Source: Pseudomarimonas salicorniae (GTDB lineage: Bacteria > Pseudomonadota > Gammaproteobacteria > Xanthomonadales > Xanthomonadaceae). From it: 64,000 nt of DNA. A program made the position numbers and the translations under genes. Numbering within the stretch: the stretch's first letter is position 1; each line of letters starts with the position of its first letter. This document shows positions 23,518-32,549 of the stretch, piece by piece. The notes beneath the pieces were generated by a model that saw nothing but the letters and a program-made list of their open reading frames with translations, was not told the origin of the DNA and did not search any database. The stretch spans positions 1 through 64,000 of the forward strand of contig NZ_JALNMH010000004.1 of assembly GCF_023156535.1 (NCBI RefSeq), read 5' to 3'.

Positions 23518-26514
23518 CTAGGGCGCCCCCGCAGCGCTATGGCTCCACAGCCGCTGCTCGATGCGGCCGAGGCTGTCCGGGAGATCCGCCGCCGGCACCG
23601 GCCGACCGAAGTAGTAGCCCTGGGCGAAGTCGCAGCCCGAAGACTCGAGCAGGGCCAGCTGGCCGCCCGTCTCCACGCCCTCCGCCACCACCTGGAAGCC
23701 GAGCGCGTGGGACATGGCGATGATCGCCTTGCATAGCGCCAGCGCGCGTGGGTCGCGCTCCAGGCCGCTGACGAAACTCTGGTCGATCTTCACGTAGTCG
23801 ATCGCATAGCGGTGCAGGTAGGAAAGCGAGGAGTAGCCCGTGCCGAAGTCGTCGATGGACACCTGCAGGCCCGCCTCGCGCAGCAGCTCGAGGCGCTGTT
23901 CGGGGCTGGCCGAGGCGTCGAGCAGCAGGCCCTCGGTGATCTCGAGAACCAGCGCCCGGCCGGGCAGCGGCTCGGCGCGGAGCCGCTGCAGCCAACGTGC
24001 AAGGTAGGCGTCCTCCGCGCGGAACTGGGCCGGGGAGACGTTGAGGGTGATCTGGAACTCAGGATGCAGCGATCGGCGCCACTGGGCCGCCTGGGTGAGC
24101 GCAGTCTCGAACACCCAGTCGCCGATCTCGTTGATGAGGCCGGCCTGCTCTGCCACCGGGATGAACTCAGCCGGGCTGACCTGACCCAGGGTCGGGTGCT
24201 GCCAGCGGATCAGCGCCTCGACCTTGCGCAGCACGCCCGAACGCAGATCGATGATCGGCTGGTAGTGAAGACTGAACTGACTATCGGCCAGCGCCGAGCG
24301 CAGCTCCCTGGCGATGCGCACGCGCTGCTCGGTGGCCGCCTCGAGATCGCGCGAGAAATAGCTGGTCCGATTGCGTCCACGGTCCTTGGCCGCGTAGAGG
24401 GCCTGATCGGCATGCTTGAACAGTTCCCCCACACTGCGCGCGTCGTCCGGATAGAGGCTGATGCCGATCGACGCGGAGACGAAGCATCGCTGCTGGTCGA
24501 TCAGGAACGGCTGGTTGACCGCGTCGAGCAGCCGGCGGGATAGGTCCTCGACCTCTTCGCGTTCCGGCCGGTCGACCATCAGCACGGTGAACTCGTCGCC
24601 GCCCAGCCGCCCGGCGACGTCGATCAGGCGAAGCTCGTCGCGGATGCGCCGTGCCGCCTCGACCAGCAGCTGGTCGCCCTTCTCGTGGCCGAGCGTGTCG
24701 TTGATCTCCTTGAAGCCGTCGAGGTCGACGAACATCACGGCCAGGGCCCCGCCTTCACGGTCGCAGCGCTCGACCTCGGCCTGCAGGCGCTCACGGAACA
24801 GGCGCCGGTTCGGCAGCCCGGTCAGCGGGTCGAAGTTGGCCTGGCGCCAGATAAGCTCTTCGGTCTGCTTGCGCTCGCTGATGTCGGTATGGGTGCCGAC
24901 CATGCGCAGGGGGCGTCCCTGGGCGTCACGGCTGACCACGGCACCACGGCTGAGAACCCACTTCCAGCTGCCATCCTTGCAACGGATCCGATGCTCGTTG
25001 ACGTAGGACGGCGAAGCGCCGGAGAAATGCGCCTCGCGCGCGCGCTGCATCTCCTCCAGATCGTCCGGGTGGGTGCGGGAATCGAGCGCGTGCGGAGTGT
25101 TGGCCAGTTCGTCCTCGGCGTAGCCGTACATCGCCTTCAGGCGCGGAGTGAGGAACTCCATGCCATCGGCGATGTGCCAGTCCCACACGCCATCGCCGCT
25201 GGCCTCGAGGGCCAGCGCCCAGCGCTGCTCGTTCTCGCGCTCGATGCGCTCGGCCTCGCGACGCGCGGTGACGTCGGTCAGCAGGGCACGAATCAGCACC
25301 CGCTCCGGATCAGGCAGCCGCGACAGCCATACCTCGCAGGGCACCGGCCTGCCGTCGGCGCGGCGATGCTCCCAGCCGAAGCTGACCGGCCGCCCCGCGA
25401 TGGCCTCCTCCAGATAGGCCGCGGCGGCGGCCTCGCTTTCCCGGCCATCCGGCTGCAGTGGCGGGCTGACAGTCGCCGGCGAGCTGCTCAGCAGCTGGGC
25501 CCGGCTCATGCCGAACAACTCCAGTGCCGGCTTGTTGGCCTCGACGAAATGACCGGCGCCGACATCGAAGACGACGATGGCTTCGGTCGCCAGCTCGATC
25601 TGATCGCGGTAGCGCCGCTCACTCAGGCGCAGCGCCTGCAGGGTCTGCTCGCGGGTTGCGGTGAGTGCCGCGATGACCATCGCCACGGCGGCATTCGACA
25701 CGCCACCGATCCACTGTCCGAACAGCTGTTCGAAGTCACGAACCGCCTCGCCCTGCTGGTGGTACAGCAGATCCAGGGCGGCGGTGGCCGCCAGCGTGGT
25801 GGCCAGCGTCGCGCTATGGAACAGGCCGAACCGAAGCCCCATCCAGACCACCAGGGCAGCTGGAAGGACACCCAGGTCCACGCCGGCGAAGGCCAGCGCA
25901 TCGTGCGACAGAGCCATGGCGATGGCCAGCACGAACCCAAGGGCCAACTCGAAACGCCGTGACCAGGCGCGCGGCCGGCCCAGCACCTCGCGATTCACCG
26001 CCAGCAGGGGCAGCCCGCCGAGCAGCACCCCGGCGGCGTCCCCCAGGCACCAGCCGAGCATGCCCAGCGCCAGGTCCGAGGCGGGCAGGAAGCCCAGCAC
26101 CCAAAGGGCAAGCGAGCCGTTGATCGCGGCGAGTGCAGAGCAGCCGAGCGCAACAGGCAGGGCCAGCCACCACAGCGATCGCGCCGAGACGGCATCGGTA
26201 TCGAAGCGCACTCCGCGCAGCAGCAACGCACCCACCCAGGCGGCCGCGGTACCGCCGGAGGCGATCCAGGCGCCAGCAAGCAGGTCGCCGCCGATCCAGC
26301 TGTTGACCGCGAACGACCCCAGCCAGACGAAAGGCCAGTACTGCCGCCCCCAGCGGCGCAGCGCGGCCAGCGCGATGCCCGAGGGCAACCACAGCAGCGC
26401 GACGAAATCGCCGATGGCTGGCAGCGAAACGCCCAGCACGCCCAGAGCAACGTAGGCGCTGGCCACCACCAGCCCCCGACCCAGTTCGGGCCGCTCTCCG
26501 CCAGGCCACCTCAT
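23518..26514 (-). CDS. Membrane MASE1-PAS-PAS-GGDEF-EAL protein (c-di-GMP metabolism)
   Basis: The 998-residue protein starts with an integral-membrane MASE1-type sensor (about residues 10-290, several hydrophobic helices). Two PAS domains follow (about 300-430 and 435-560; IELATEAIVVFDVG and ALEASGDGVWDWHI with a PAC end MVGTHTDISERK). The GGDEF cyclase domain has an intact RLGGDEF site, and the EAL phosphodiesterase domain keeps EALIRW, NVSPAQF and DDFGTGYSSL. Both catalytic domains therefore look active, and the net direction cannot be predicted. The sensed signal is unknown. It is divergent from the cyclase-like gene of the RiPP-type locus, with 242 bases between them. Confidence 0.92.
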   Translation of the reverse strand: MRWPGGERPELGRGLVVASAYVALGVLGVSLPAIGDFVALLWLPSGIALAALRRWGRQYWPFVWLGSFAVNSWIGGDLLAGAWIASGGTAAAWVGALLLRGVRFDTDAVSARSLWWLALPVALGCSALAAINGSLALWVLGFLPASDLALGMLGWCLGDAAGVLLGGLPLLAVNREVLGRPRAWSRRFELALGFVLAIAMALSHDALAFAGVDLGVLPAALVVWMGLRFGLFHSATLATTLAATAALDLLYHQQGEAVRDFEQLFGQWIGGVSNAAVAMVIAALTATREQTLQALRLSERRYRDQIELATEAIVVFDVGAGHFVEANKPALELFGMSRAQLLSSSPATVSPPLQPDGRESEAAAAAYLEEAIAGRPVSFGWEHRRADGRPVPCEVWLSRLPDPERVLIRALLTDVTARREAERIERENEQRWALALEASGDGVWDWHIADGMEFLTPRLKAMYGYAEDELANTPHALDSRTHPDDLEEMQRAREAHFSGASPSYVNEHRIRCKDGSWKWVLSRGAVVSRDAQGRPLRMVGTHTDISERKQTEELIWRQANFDPLTGLPNRRLFRERLQAEVERCDREGGALAVMFVDLDGFKEINDTLGHEKGDQLLVEAARRIRDELRLIDVAGRLGGDEFTVLMVDRPEREEVEDLSRRLLDAVNQPFLIDQQRCFVSASIGISLYPDDARSVGELFKHADQALYAAKDRGRNRTSYFSRDLEAATEQRVRIARELRSALADSQFSLHYQPIIDLRSGVLRKVEALIRWQHPTLGQVSPAEFIPVAEQAGLINEIGDWVFETALTQAAQWRRSLHPEFQITLNVSPAQFRAEDAYLARWLQRLRAEPLPGRALVLEITEGLLLDASASPEQRLELLREAGLQVSIDDFGTGYSSLSYLHRYAIDYVKIDQSFVSGLERDPRALALCKAIIAMSHALGFQVVAEGVETGGQLALLESSGCDFAQGYYFGRPVPAADLPDSLGRIEQRLWSHSAAGAP

Positions 26515-26717
26515 TCGGCTGACCCATCACGGGGCGCGCGGGCGATCTGCCAGCGAGGCAGCACTCGGGGTGCTGGGCAGGCACAGCTTGGGTGCGGCGG
26601 CATCGGTCCCCTGCCGGCGATCGGATCAGTGCATCGATGCTACCGTGTCGGCCGCCGCAGGTCGCGCCCCCGTCGGGATCAGACCACCCGCGCCCACCCG
26701 CCGCGGCCCAGGCTGGG

Positions 26718-26723
26718 TAGAAT
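26718..26723 (+). promoter_or_regulatory. Candidate -10 box of the first RiPP-type cyclase gene
   Basis: TAGAAT lies 33 bases before the ATG at 26757, with GGAAAGG as the ribosome site in between. No consensus -35 box is seen. The rest of the 242-base gap to the GGDEF-EAL gene shows nothing recognisable. Confidence 0.4.
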
Positions 26724-26756
26724 CCGGACTCGGCAACGCCTTCCGGAAAGGTCCGA

Positions 26757-29279
26757 ATGCTGGCTCCCGAAGCCTCTGTCGCAGTCGATCTGACGCCCTC
26801 CGCGGCGCGGCTTCGCTGCGTACTGATCTGCGACCTCGCCGACTCCACGGCCCTGATCGAGCGGATCGGCGATGCCCGGGCCAGCGTGGTGCTGCGCCAG
26901 CACGACCGCATCGCCCGGCAGGCGCTGGTTCGCCACCACGGCCAGGAGATCGACAAGACCGACGGCTTTCTCGCCCTGTTCGAGCGCCCGATCGAAGCGG
27001 TCGCCTTCGCCCTCGACTACCAGCAGCAGCTGCGCAAGCTCGGCGAGGACAACGGGCTGCAGCTGCGCACGCGCGTCGGTATCCACGTCGGCGAGCTGCT
27101 GAGCTGGCGCAATGCCAGCGCCGATGTGGCCGCGGGCGCCAAGCCGGTAGAGGTGGAGGGACTGGCCAAAGCGATCGCCGCGCGGTTGATGAGCCTTGCC
27201 GACCCTGGTCAGGTACTGCTCTCGGAGTCGGCCTACAGCCTCGCCCTGCGCGCCCGCGGCGAGCTGTCCCCCGAATGGCAGGCGCGCTGGTGCGAGCACG
27301 GCCCATACCGGCTGCACGGAGTCGGGCGCCCGATGCCGGTATTCGAGGTCGGAACCGCAGCGAATCCGCCGCATCCACCGGGGGACAAGATCAAGGCCCG
27401 GCGCCTTCGGCCCTGGTACCGCTGGCCACCGGTCTACGTCGCCCTGTTGCTGGCCTTGATCGCTGCGCCGCTGTGGTACGCGCTGCAGCCGACACCGGCG
27501 ATCGCTTTTGTCGAGCGCGACTGGGTGGTGCTCGGCAATGTGCGCAACGTCACCGACCGCGGCGACCTCGGTCCGGCACTGGAGAGCGCCTTCAGGATCA
27601 GCCTCGAGCAGTCGCGCCACGTCAACCTGCTGTCCGAGCTGGCCGTTCGGGAAACCCTGCAGCGCATGCAGGATATCCCGGTGGACAGCGCGATCGACCG
27701 CGAGGTCGGCGCGGAGATCGCCCTGCGCCGCGGTGCGCGGGCGGTGATCATTCCGACGGTCGCCGAGGTCGGAGGCCGGCTGCGCTTCTCCGCAGAACTG
27801 GTCGAACCGCACTCGCGGGCCACCGTGTACGCGGCCTGGGCGGATGGTGTGGGTGCCGACTCGGCCCTGGGCTCGGTGGACCGCGTAGTGCGCGACCTGC
27901 GCGCCAGCCTCAACGAGGACCTGGCGATCATCACCGAGGAGTCCCGCCCGCTTCCCGAGGTATCGACCTCCAGCCTCGAGGCGCTGCGGGCCTTCGCACG
28001 CGCCCGCGAGTTGCTCAACGGCAGCCGGCGGGAGGAGGCCGTCACCGTGCTCAGGCAGGCGCTGATCCTCGACGGAAATTTCGACCTTGCCCGGCTTTCG
28101 CTGGCCACCATCGAGATGTCCCGCGGCGACTACGAGAAAGCCGTCGAGGAACTCCGCCTGATTCCTCTCGACAACCCCCGCCTGAGCGCCCGCGAGCGAT
28201 TGCAGGTCGACGCCGTGCGGGCCTGGCTGGAGTCGGGACCGCACGAAACCTACCGCCGCTGGAAAGCGCTGGGCGAGCTCTATCCGGATCATCTTCCGGC
28301 CTTCGCCAACCTGGCCCATGTGGCCGCCGATGAGTTGCTGCTCTTCGACGAGGCCTTCGAAGCCATGTCGATGGCGCTGCGACCGAGCTATGCACTGCAG
28401 CGGTCGGCCCATCTCAGCCTGGCCACCATCGAACTGAGCCGCAATCGGGTGGCCGAAGCGGCGGGTCAGCTGGAAGCGGCTCGGCAGATCGACCCCGAGG
28501 ACAGCTTCTTTGTCTTCGCCGACGTCGCCTTCGCCCGCGGTGACCTCGAGGAGGCACGACGGCGCCTCGGCGAACCGGCGGCCCGTGCCGAACGCCCCAC
28601 GTCGCGCTATTCGAGGCTGCTGCGCCTGACCTCGGTGGAGCTGGAAGCCGGCAGGCTCGAGGCGGCGCGCAAACTGTGGGAAGACGGCTCGCCCCAGGGC
28701 GACGACGAGGCCTCGACCGCCCTGAGGCACCTGGAACGCCTCGTCCTGGCATCACTGCCCGGCGCCTCTCCCGACGCCGAAGCGCTGGCCGGGATCGCCC
28801 GCCTCGGGGCCACCGAAACCGAGGACGAGGTCGAGGCATTGCGCTCACAGCGGGAATTCCGCGCCATGCTGGCGGCCCTCCTGCTGGCCCGCAACGGCGA
28901 GCCTGGCGAGGCCCGGGCACTTCTGGCGCGCCCGGCCACCGTCCAGACGGCGCAAACCCACCCGATCAATGCCGATCTGCGCAGCGTGCTGGAAGCGGAA
29001 GTCGCCCTGCAGGAAGGCCGGGCCTCCGCCGCGCTGGACCTCCTGCAGTCGTCGCTGCGCGACACCTCGCTGGTCCTGGTCCGCCATCAGGCCCTGCGCA
29101 GCGCCCTCGCCGCCGGGGACGACGAGGCGGCAAGGCGCCACGCGGATTGGCTGCTGGCCAACCGCGGGCGGGCCATCGCCGAGATCAACCACCGCATGGT
29201 GCTGCAGCCGATGAACGTGCGCGCCCTGGCCGAGGCTGCCGCAGCCAGAGCCGCGACCGCTGCGCCCATCGGCCCTTGA
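26757..29279 (+). CDS. Class III nucleotide-cyclase-like membrane protein with TPR region (peptide modification system cyclase), copy 1
   Basis: The 840-residue protein has a class III cyclase homology domain (about 20-195), one transmembrane helix (about 224-243) and a long extracytoplasmic part rich in TPR-like helical repeats (about 390-830). Metal-binding aspartates are present (D26 in ICDLADST, D69 in DKTDGFLALF). The transition-state asparagine of the usual VNxAARL motif is replaced by alanine (A139 in GLAKAIAARL), while R143 remains. This layout matches the family I know as the putative peptide modification system cyclase, found beside SagB-like dehydrogenases and small peptides in this order. 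It pairs with the copy at 33804-36305. Cyclase activity is uncertain. Confidence 0.83.
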   Translation: MLAPEASVAVDLTPSAARLRCVLICDLADSTALIERIGDARASVVLRQHDRIARQALVRHHGQEIDKTDGFLALFERPIEAVAFALDYQQQLRKLGEDNGLQLRTRVGIHVGELLSWRNASADVAAGAKPVEVEGLAKAIAARLMSLADPGQVLLSESAYSLALRARGELSPEWQARWCEHGPYRLHGVGRPMPVFEVGTAANPPHPPGDKIKARRLRPWYRWPPVYVALLLALIAAPLWYALQPTPAIAFVERDWVVLGNVRNVTDRGDLGPALESAFRISLEQSRHVNLLSELAVRETLQRMQDIPVDSAIDREVGAEIALRRGARAVIIPTVAEVGGRLRFSAELVEPHSRATVYAAWADGVGADSALGSVDRVVRDLRASLNEDLAIITEESRPLPEVSTSSLEALRAFARARELLNGSRREEAVTVLRQALILDGNFDLARLSLATIEMSRGDYEKAVEELRLIPLDNPRLSARERLQVDAVRAWLESGPHETYRRWKALGELYPDHLPAFANLAHVAADELLLFDEAFEAMSMALRPSYALQRSAHLSLATIELSRNRVAEAAGQLEAARQIDPEDSFFVFADVAFARGDLEEARRRLGEPAARAERPTSRYSRLLRLTSVELEAGRLEAARKLWEDGSPQGDDEASTALRHLERLVLASLPGASPDAEALAGIARLGATETEDEVEALRSQREFRAMLAALLLARNGEPGEARALLARPATVQTAQTHPINADLRSVLEAEVALQEGRASAALDLLQSSLRDTSLVLVRHQALRSALAAGDDEAARRHADWLLANRGRAIAEINHRMVLQPMNVRALAEAAAARAATAAPIGP

Positions 29280-29406
29280 GAGCAGGAGTGGCAGCGCGGC
29301 GCGGCCTTCAGGCCACGCCTTCTCCCTCAGCCGGGAGAATTCGACACGCGACACAGGTTGGCGACGCCCGACGCAGGGCCGCAGGCGTCCGCCGCGTCGG
29401 CGGCGG

Positions 29407-29673
29407 TCAGCTGGTCGGGTTGTGGATGATCTGGGCCAGGTGCGCGGTCAGCAGACGGCCGACCATCGCATCATGGTTCTGCCGCAGGGTATCCAGCGGC
29501 GCGAGGGTGCCGCCCATGATCTTCTGGCAGTCGTTGAGTGCTTCCTGGCTCTGGATGCCCAGCGAATCCAGGACCGGCGTCATGTTCGCCGCAAAGGCAT
29601 CGTAATTTTCCTGCGATGCGGTGATGTGCGACATCACCCGCAGGGCTTCCGCCAGCGTCAGGCCCTTTGCCAT
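29407..29673 (-). CDS. Small protein, candidate modified-peptide precursor 1
   Basis: This 88-residue ORF begins MAKGLTLAEALRVMSHI, looks mostly helical, has a single cysteine (ALNDCQKIMGG) and ends LAQIIHNPTS. A strong AAGGGGGGAT ribosome site precedes the ATG. No known domain is recognised, and it has no clear similarity to the second peptide at 32304. It is placed exactly between a cyclase-like gene and a SagB-like dehydrogenase and reads divergently from the dehydrogenase with 154 bases between them. The position of a small unknown ORF in this gene set is the reason to call it a candidate substrate. It could instead be a small accessory protein. Confidence 0.6.
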   Translation of the reverse strand: MAKGLTLAEALRVMSHITASQENYDAFAANMTPVLDSLGIQSQEALNDCQKIMGGTLAPLDTLRQNHDAMVGRLLTAHLAQIIHNPTS

Positions 29674-29827
29674 GATCCCCCCTTAAGTTGGCCAGAATGC
29701 CTGGCAGCGCCAGTCTTCCATCTGCGCAGAGGGCTGGCAAGCGGCACTTTGCACCGCGGCGCCACGCTCTTCTAGCGCCCGCTGGCCCGTCACCAAGCGC
29801 TTCTGCAGCCCGTTCCGAGGTCCGCCG

Positions 29828-31000
29828 ATGTTGATTCGACGCTGTTTCGCCCTGCTCATGGAGCCCGCGGAACTCCTGGAGTTCGACGCCGGACGACTGG
29901 TGCAGGACGGCGCGCCCTGGCGGGTCCGACCGGCCTGGCGCGCCCTGGCGGGGCACCTCGACGAAGCGGTCGAGATCGATGAGTCCCAGCTGCTCGCCCT
30001 TGGTCGACTTCCCATCCACGCCTGGCAACCGATACCCGACGACCCGGCGCAGGCGGAGGTGTTGTCGACGTTGATACGTATCGGTCTGGTCATCGCCGAG
30101 CACGGGGAGTCCGCACATCGCGCGGCCGACGACACCCTCCGCCAGGTGGGCTGGCATGCCATAAGCGCCGTCTTCCACCGCCACACGCGCTGGCACGACG
30201 CCGACTCGCGCGCGGCGGCGGACGCGCTGGCGACGCTCGGCAGCGAGCGACGCACTGCCCTGCAGGGTACGCCGCCCGAACCTGTGCTACGCCGGCAGGC
30301 GTCGGCAGCCCCACTGCGGCTGCCCGCCCCACCAGCCGACGCGCTGGATGAGCTGCTCGGGCGTCGGGTCACCTGCAGGAATTTCGACCGCCAACGGGCG
30401 GTGTCCAGCCAGGCGCTTTCCGCCTGCCTGTACCGGGCCTTCGGCGCGCAGGCAACGGCCCGTGCGGGCACGCCGCATCTGCTGCTGAAGAAGTTCGCAC
30501 CCTCGGCCGGCGGGCTCCACCCGATCGATGTGTTCGTGTTCGTGCGACAGGTCGAGTCGCTCCACCCCGGCACCTACCACTACCTGCCCGATACCCATGC
30601 CCTGGAGCCGATCGAGCTGGCGCCCGACCAAGACATCGAAACGCTCTGCAAGCTGGCGCTGGCGGGGCAGGACTGGTTCGTCGGCGCGCCCGTTCTGCTC
30701 GCTCTCGCCTGCCGCTTCGACCGCAGCTACTGGAAGTACCGCGAGCACGCCAAGACCTATCGCGCCGCCAGCCTCGACCTCGGCCACGCCTCCCAGCTGC
30801 TCTATCTCGCGGCAACGGAGCAGGGGTTGGGCTGCTTTGTCACCTCTGCAATCAACGAACGGCCGCTCGACGAAGCACTCGGGCTGGACCCGTGTCGCGA
30901 AGGCGTTCTGGCGATGAGCGGGCTCGGGTATCGTGCCGCGGAGCGACGCGAGGTCGAGTTCGATCCGCTCGCCCGGGTCTGGCCCGGTGACAGCCTCTGA
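29828..31000 (+). CDS. SagB-like flavin dehydrogenase (putative peptide maturation dehydrogenase), copy 1
   Basis: The 390-residue protein has an N-terminal region without known motifs (1-~165) and a C-terminal nitroreductase/SagB fold (~170-380). Shared SagB-type landmarks are RVTCRNFDR, PSAGGLHPIDVFVFV, GTYHYLPDTHAL, FVGAPVLLALACR, YWKYREHAKTYR and LDLGHASQLLYLAATEQGL. SagB enzymes oxidise azolines to azoles with FMN in thiazole/oxazole-modified peptides. No YcaO cyclodehydratase is in this window, so the actual reaction is open. The best match in the window is the dehydrogenase at 32546-33751, which has the same domain order. A GAGG ribosome site precedes the ATG. Confidence 0.82.
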   Translation: MLIRRCFALLMEPAELLEFDAGRLVQDGAPWRVRPAWRALAGHLDEAVEIDESQLLALGRLPIHAWQPIPDDPAQAEVLSTLIRIGLVIAEHGESAHRAADDTLRQVGWHAISAVFHRHTRWHDADSRAAADALATLGSERRTALQGTPPEPVLRRQASAAPLRLPAPPADALDELLGRRVTCRNFDRQRAVSSQALSACLYRAFGAQATARAGTPHLLLKKFAPSAGGLHPIDVFVFVRQVESLHPGTYHYLPDTHALEPIELAPDQDIETLCKLALAGQDWFVGAPVLLALACRFDRSYWKYREHAKTYRAASLDLGHASQLLYLAATEQGLGCFVTSAINERPLDEALGLDPCREGVLAMSGLGYRAAERREVEFDPLARVWPGDSL

Positions 31001-31010
31001 AACGCCTAGG

Positions 31011-31391
31011 TCAGCCTCGGCTCTTGTGCGCCAGCGCAGCGGCGTTGGCCTCCCAGTTCTGCCCATCGAAGGGCACCACGCGCGCGCCCTGCGGCCACTT
31101 ATCGAGGCAGCGCAGATTGACGTCCATGCCGTCCGGGTTGGATCGCGGCACGTAGAACGGCTTGATCCCGCAGATGCTGCAGAACCGGTGCTCGGCCACC
31201 CCGGTGTTGAAACGATAGGTAGTGAGCGCATCGCCGCCCCGCAGCAGGCGGAACCTTGCCAAGGGCACGATCAGGTGGAGAAACCCGGTCATCCGGCAGA
31301 TCGAGCAGTTGCAGTCCTCGATCTCCGGGTTGTCGGACACCTCGACCTCGAAGCGCACCGCGCCGCAGTGGCAGCCGCCTTGATGGAGCAT
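31011..31391 (-). CDS. GFA/CENP-V family zinc protein
   Basis: This is a 126-residue protein of the glutathione-dependent formaldehyde-activating (GFA) / CENP-V fold. The zinc-binding cysteine motifs are complete: GGCHCGAVRFE, CNCSICRMTG and FCSICGIKPFY. GFA enzymes bind glutathione and formaldehyde, but most members have no tested function. Its stop is 10 bases from the convergent end of the dehydrogenase gene. It is unlikely to be part of the peptide-modification set and interrupts the two halves of that locus. Confidence 0.85.
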   Translation of the reverse strand: MLHQGGCHCGAVRFEVEVSDNPEIEDCNCSICRMTGFLHLIVPLARFRLLRGGDALTTYRFNTGVAEHRFCSICGIKPFYVPRSNPDGMDVNLRCLDKWPQGARVVPFDGQNWEANAAALAHKSRG

Positions 31392-31526
31392 GGGACGAAT
31401 TCCGTCATGACTTGCAGGCCGACATTGAACCCGTTCGGCGCGCTGGAGGCCAGAGCGCGCTTCAAGAGATGGTCAATGTGGGCGCATATTTGCCGTTCGC
31501 TGCGGCCTCGGATGGGCGCGCTTTTC

Positions 31527-31743
31527 GTAGGAGCGGACATGGCCGCGACCGCGGAGGTTCGCTCTGGCCGCGGTCTGTGGAGAACATGTCACGCCGCGGT
31601 CGCGCCCATGTGCGCTCCTACGGTCGGGCTTCGTTGGGTGTTGGCGAAGACGCATAGGGTGCGCCGTGGGCGCACCGATGAGGGCGTTCGGACGCTATGT
31701 CCGGTGCGGCCAGCCGCACCCTATGCATGTCTGCTTTGCGCCC
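31527..31743. repeat. Composite palindromic repeat, copy F (beta2 + gamma)
   Basis: This copy is nearly identical to copy E at 17351 (GTAGGAGCGGACATGGCCGC ... TGCGCTCCTAC, then the gamma module ending GTCTGCTTTGCGCCC). The 135 bases to its left (31392-31526) hold no visible gene. It splits the GFA-like and ACT-like genes inside the RiPP-type region. Confidence 0.85.
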
Positions 31744-31776
31744 AGTGCCCGCATTCGGTCGGCAACCCCGGCGCGG

Positions 31777-32211
31777 TCAGCGGCCCCGGACGTCTGCCCC
31801 GGCCTGCGCCTGCAGGGTGTGCAGCACCTGCATCGCCCGATCGGCCTGCTCGATGGGAACAAACAGGTGATCGTGGTGCACCGCAGCCAGCACATTGCAG
31901 GCAATGCCCGCCTCACCCAGCGCGCGGGAAAAAGCCGCAGTAAAGCCGCATGCCTCCAGCGAGGAATTCACCTCGAGCACGATCCACGCGGCGCGAAGCA
32001 TGATCTCGCAGCCAATACTCTCCGCCTCGGCCAGCGGCAGGACGAGAGTCAGACCTTCGCGCTCGCGGAAGCTCGCCAGCGCCTCGGCAGGAATCGCGCT
32101 GCCGCCCGGCAGGCAGACGAAGGCGTACTGTCCCGGCATGCGCCGCGGACGCATGCCGGCCAGCAGGGCGTCCAGGCGGGTTTCGGCAGGAGGCGGCGTC
32201 TCGGCAGGCAT
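31777..32211 (-). CDS. ACT-domain protein (small, COG3602/3603-like)
   Basis: A 144-residue protein with features of stand-alone ACT proteins: PGQYAFVCLPGGSAIP near the N terminus, EGLTLVLPLAEAESIG, and FSRALGEAGIACNVLAAVHHDHLFVP with the regular beta-alpha-beta pattern of an ACT domain. ACT domains bind amino acids, and relatives are mostly unannotated regulators. A GTG at 32217 would give a two-residue longer N terminus. It is divergent from the peptide gene at 32304, with 92 bases between. Confidence 0.72.
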   Translation of the reverse strand: MPAETPPPAETRLDALLAGMRPRRMPGQYAFVCLPGGSAIPAEALASFREREGLTLVLPLAEAESIGCEIMLRAAWIVLEVNSSLEACGFTAAFSRALGEAGIACNVLAAVHHDHLFVPIEQADRAMQVLHTLQAQAGADVRGR

Positions 32212-32303
32212 CTTCACTCAAACGGCGGGTGTTGGAGCGGCTTGCCAAGGCACGGCCGCTCCGCGAGTATGCGCGAGCTTTCCACAGAACGAGGGGGACC
32301 ACG

Positions 32304-32549
32304 ATGACCGATGTACAGAAGCTCAAGGCGCTGTTCGACAAGCTGGGCAGCGACGATGCCTTCCGCGCCCGGCTCGAGGCCGACCCCAAGGCTGCCCTGG
32401 CCGAGCTGGGCGTGCACGTCCCCGATGGGCTGCCGACCGGCACCATCCGCCTGCCCAGCAAGGAAGAGGTCCAGGCCAACTCGGCCCAGTGGCTGTCGCA
32501 TGCCGAAGGCACGCCGACCGCGATGGCGATGTTCTTCTTCCTGAAGTGA
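32304..32549 (+). CDS. NHLP-like leader peptide, candidate modified-peptide precursor 2
   Basis: The 81-residue product has the layout of a nitrile-hydratase-like (NHLP) RiPP leader: a helical start (VQKLKALFDKLGSDDAFRAR), LEADPKAALAELGVHVPDGL, and a TIRLPSKEE strand. The C-terminal tail HAEGTPTAMAMFFFLK (66-81) is unusually hydrophobic and has no cysteine and no double-glycine cleavage site. A GAGGGGG ribosome site precedes the ATG. The stop TGA overlaps the GTG start of the SagB-like dehydrogenase (GTGA), so peptide and enzyme are translationally coupled. That coupling is the strongest local evidence for a substrate-enzyme pair. The modification itself is unknown. Confidence 0.8.
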   Translation: MTDVQKLKALFDKLGSDDAFRARLEADPKAALAELGVHVPDGLPTGTIRLPSKEEVQANSAQWLSHAEGTPTAMAMFFFLK

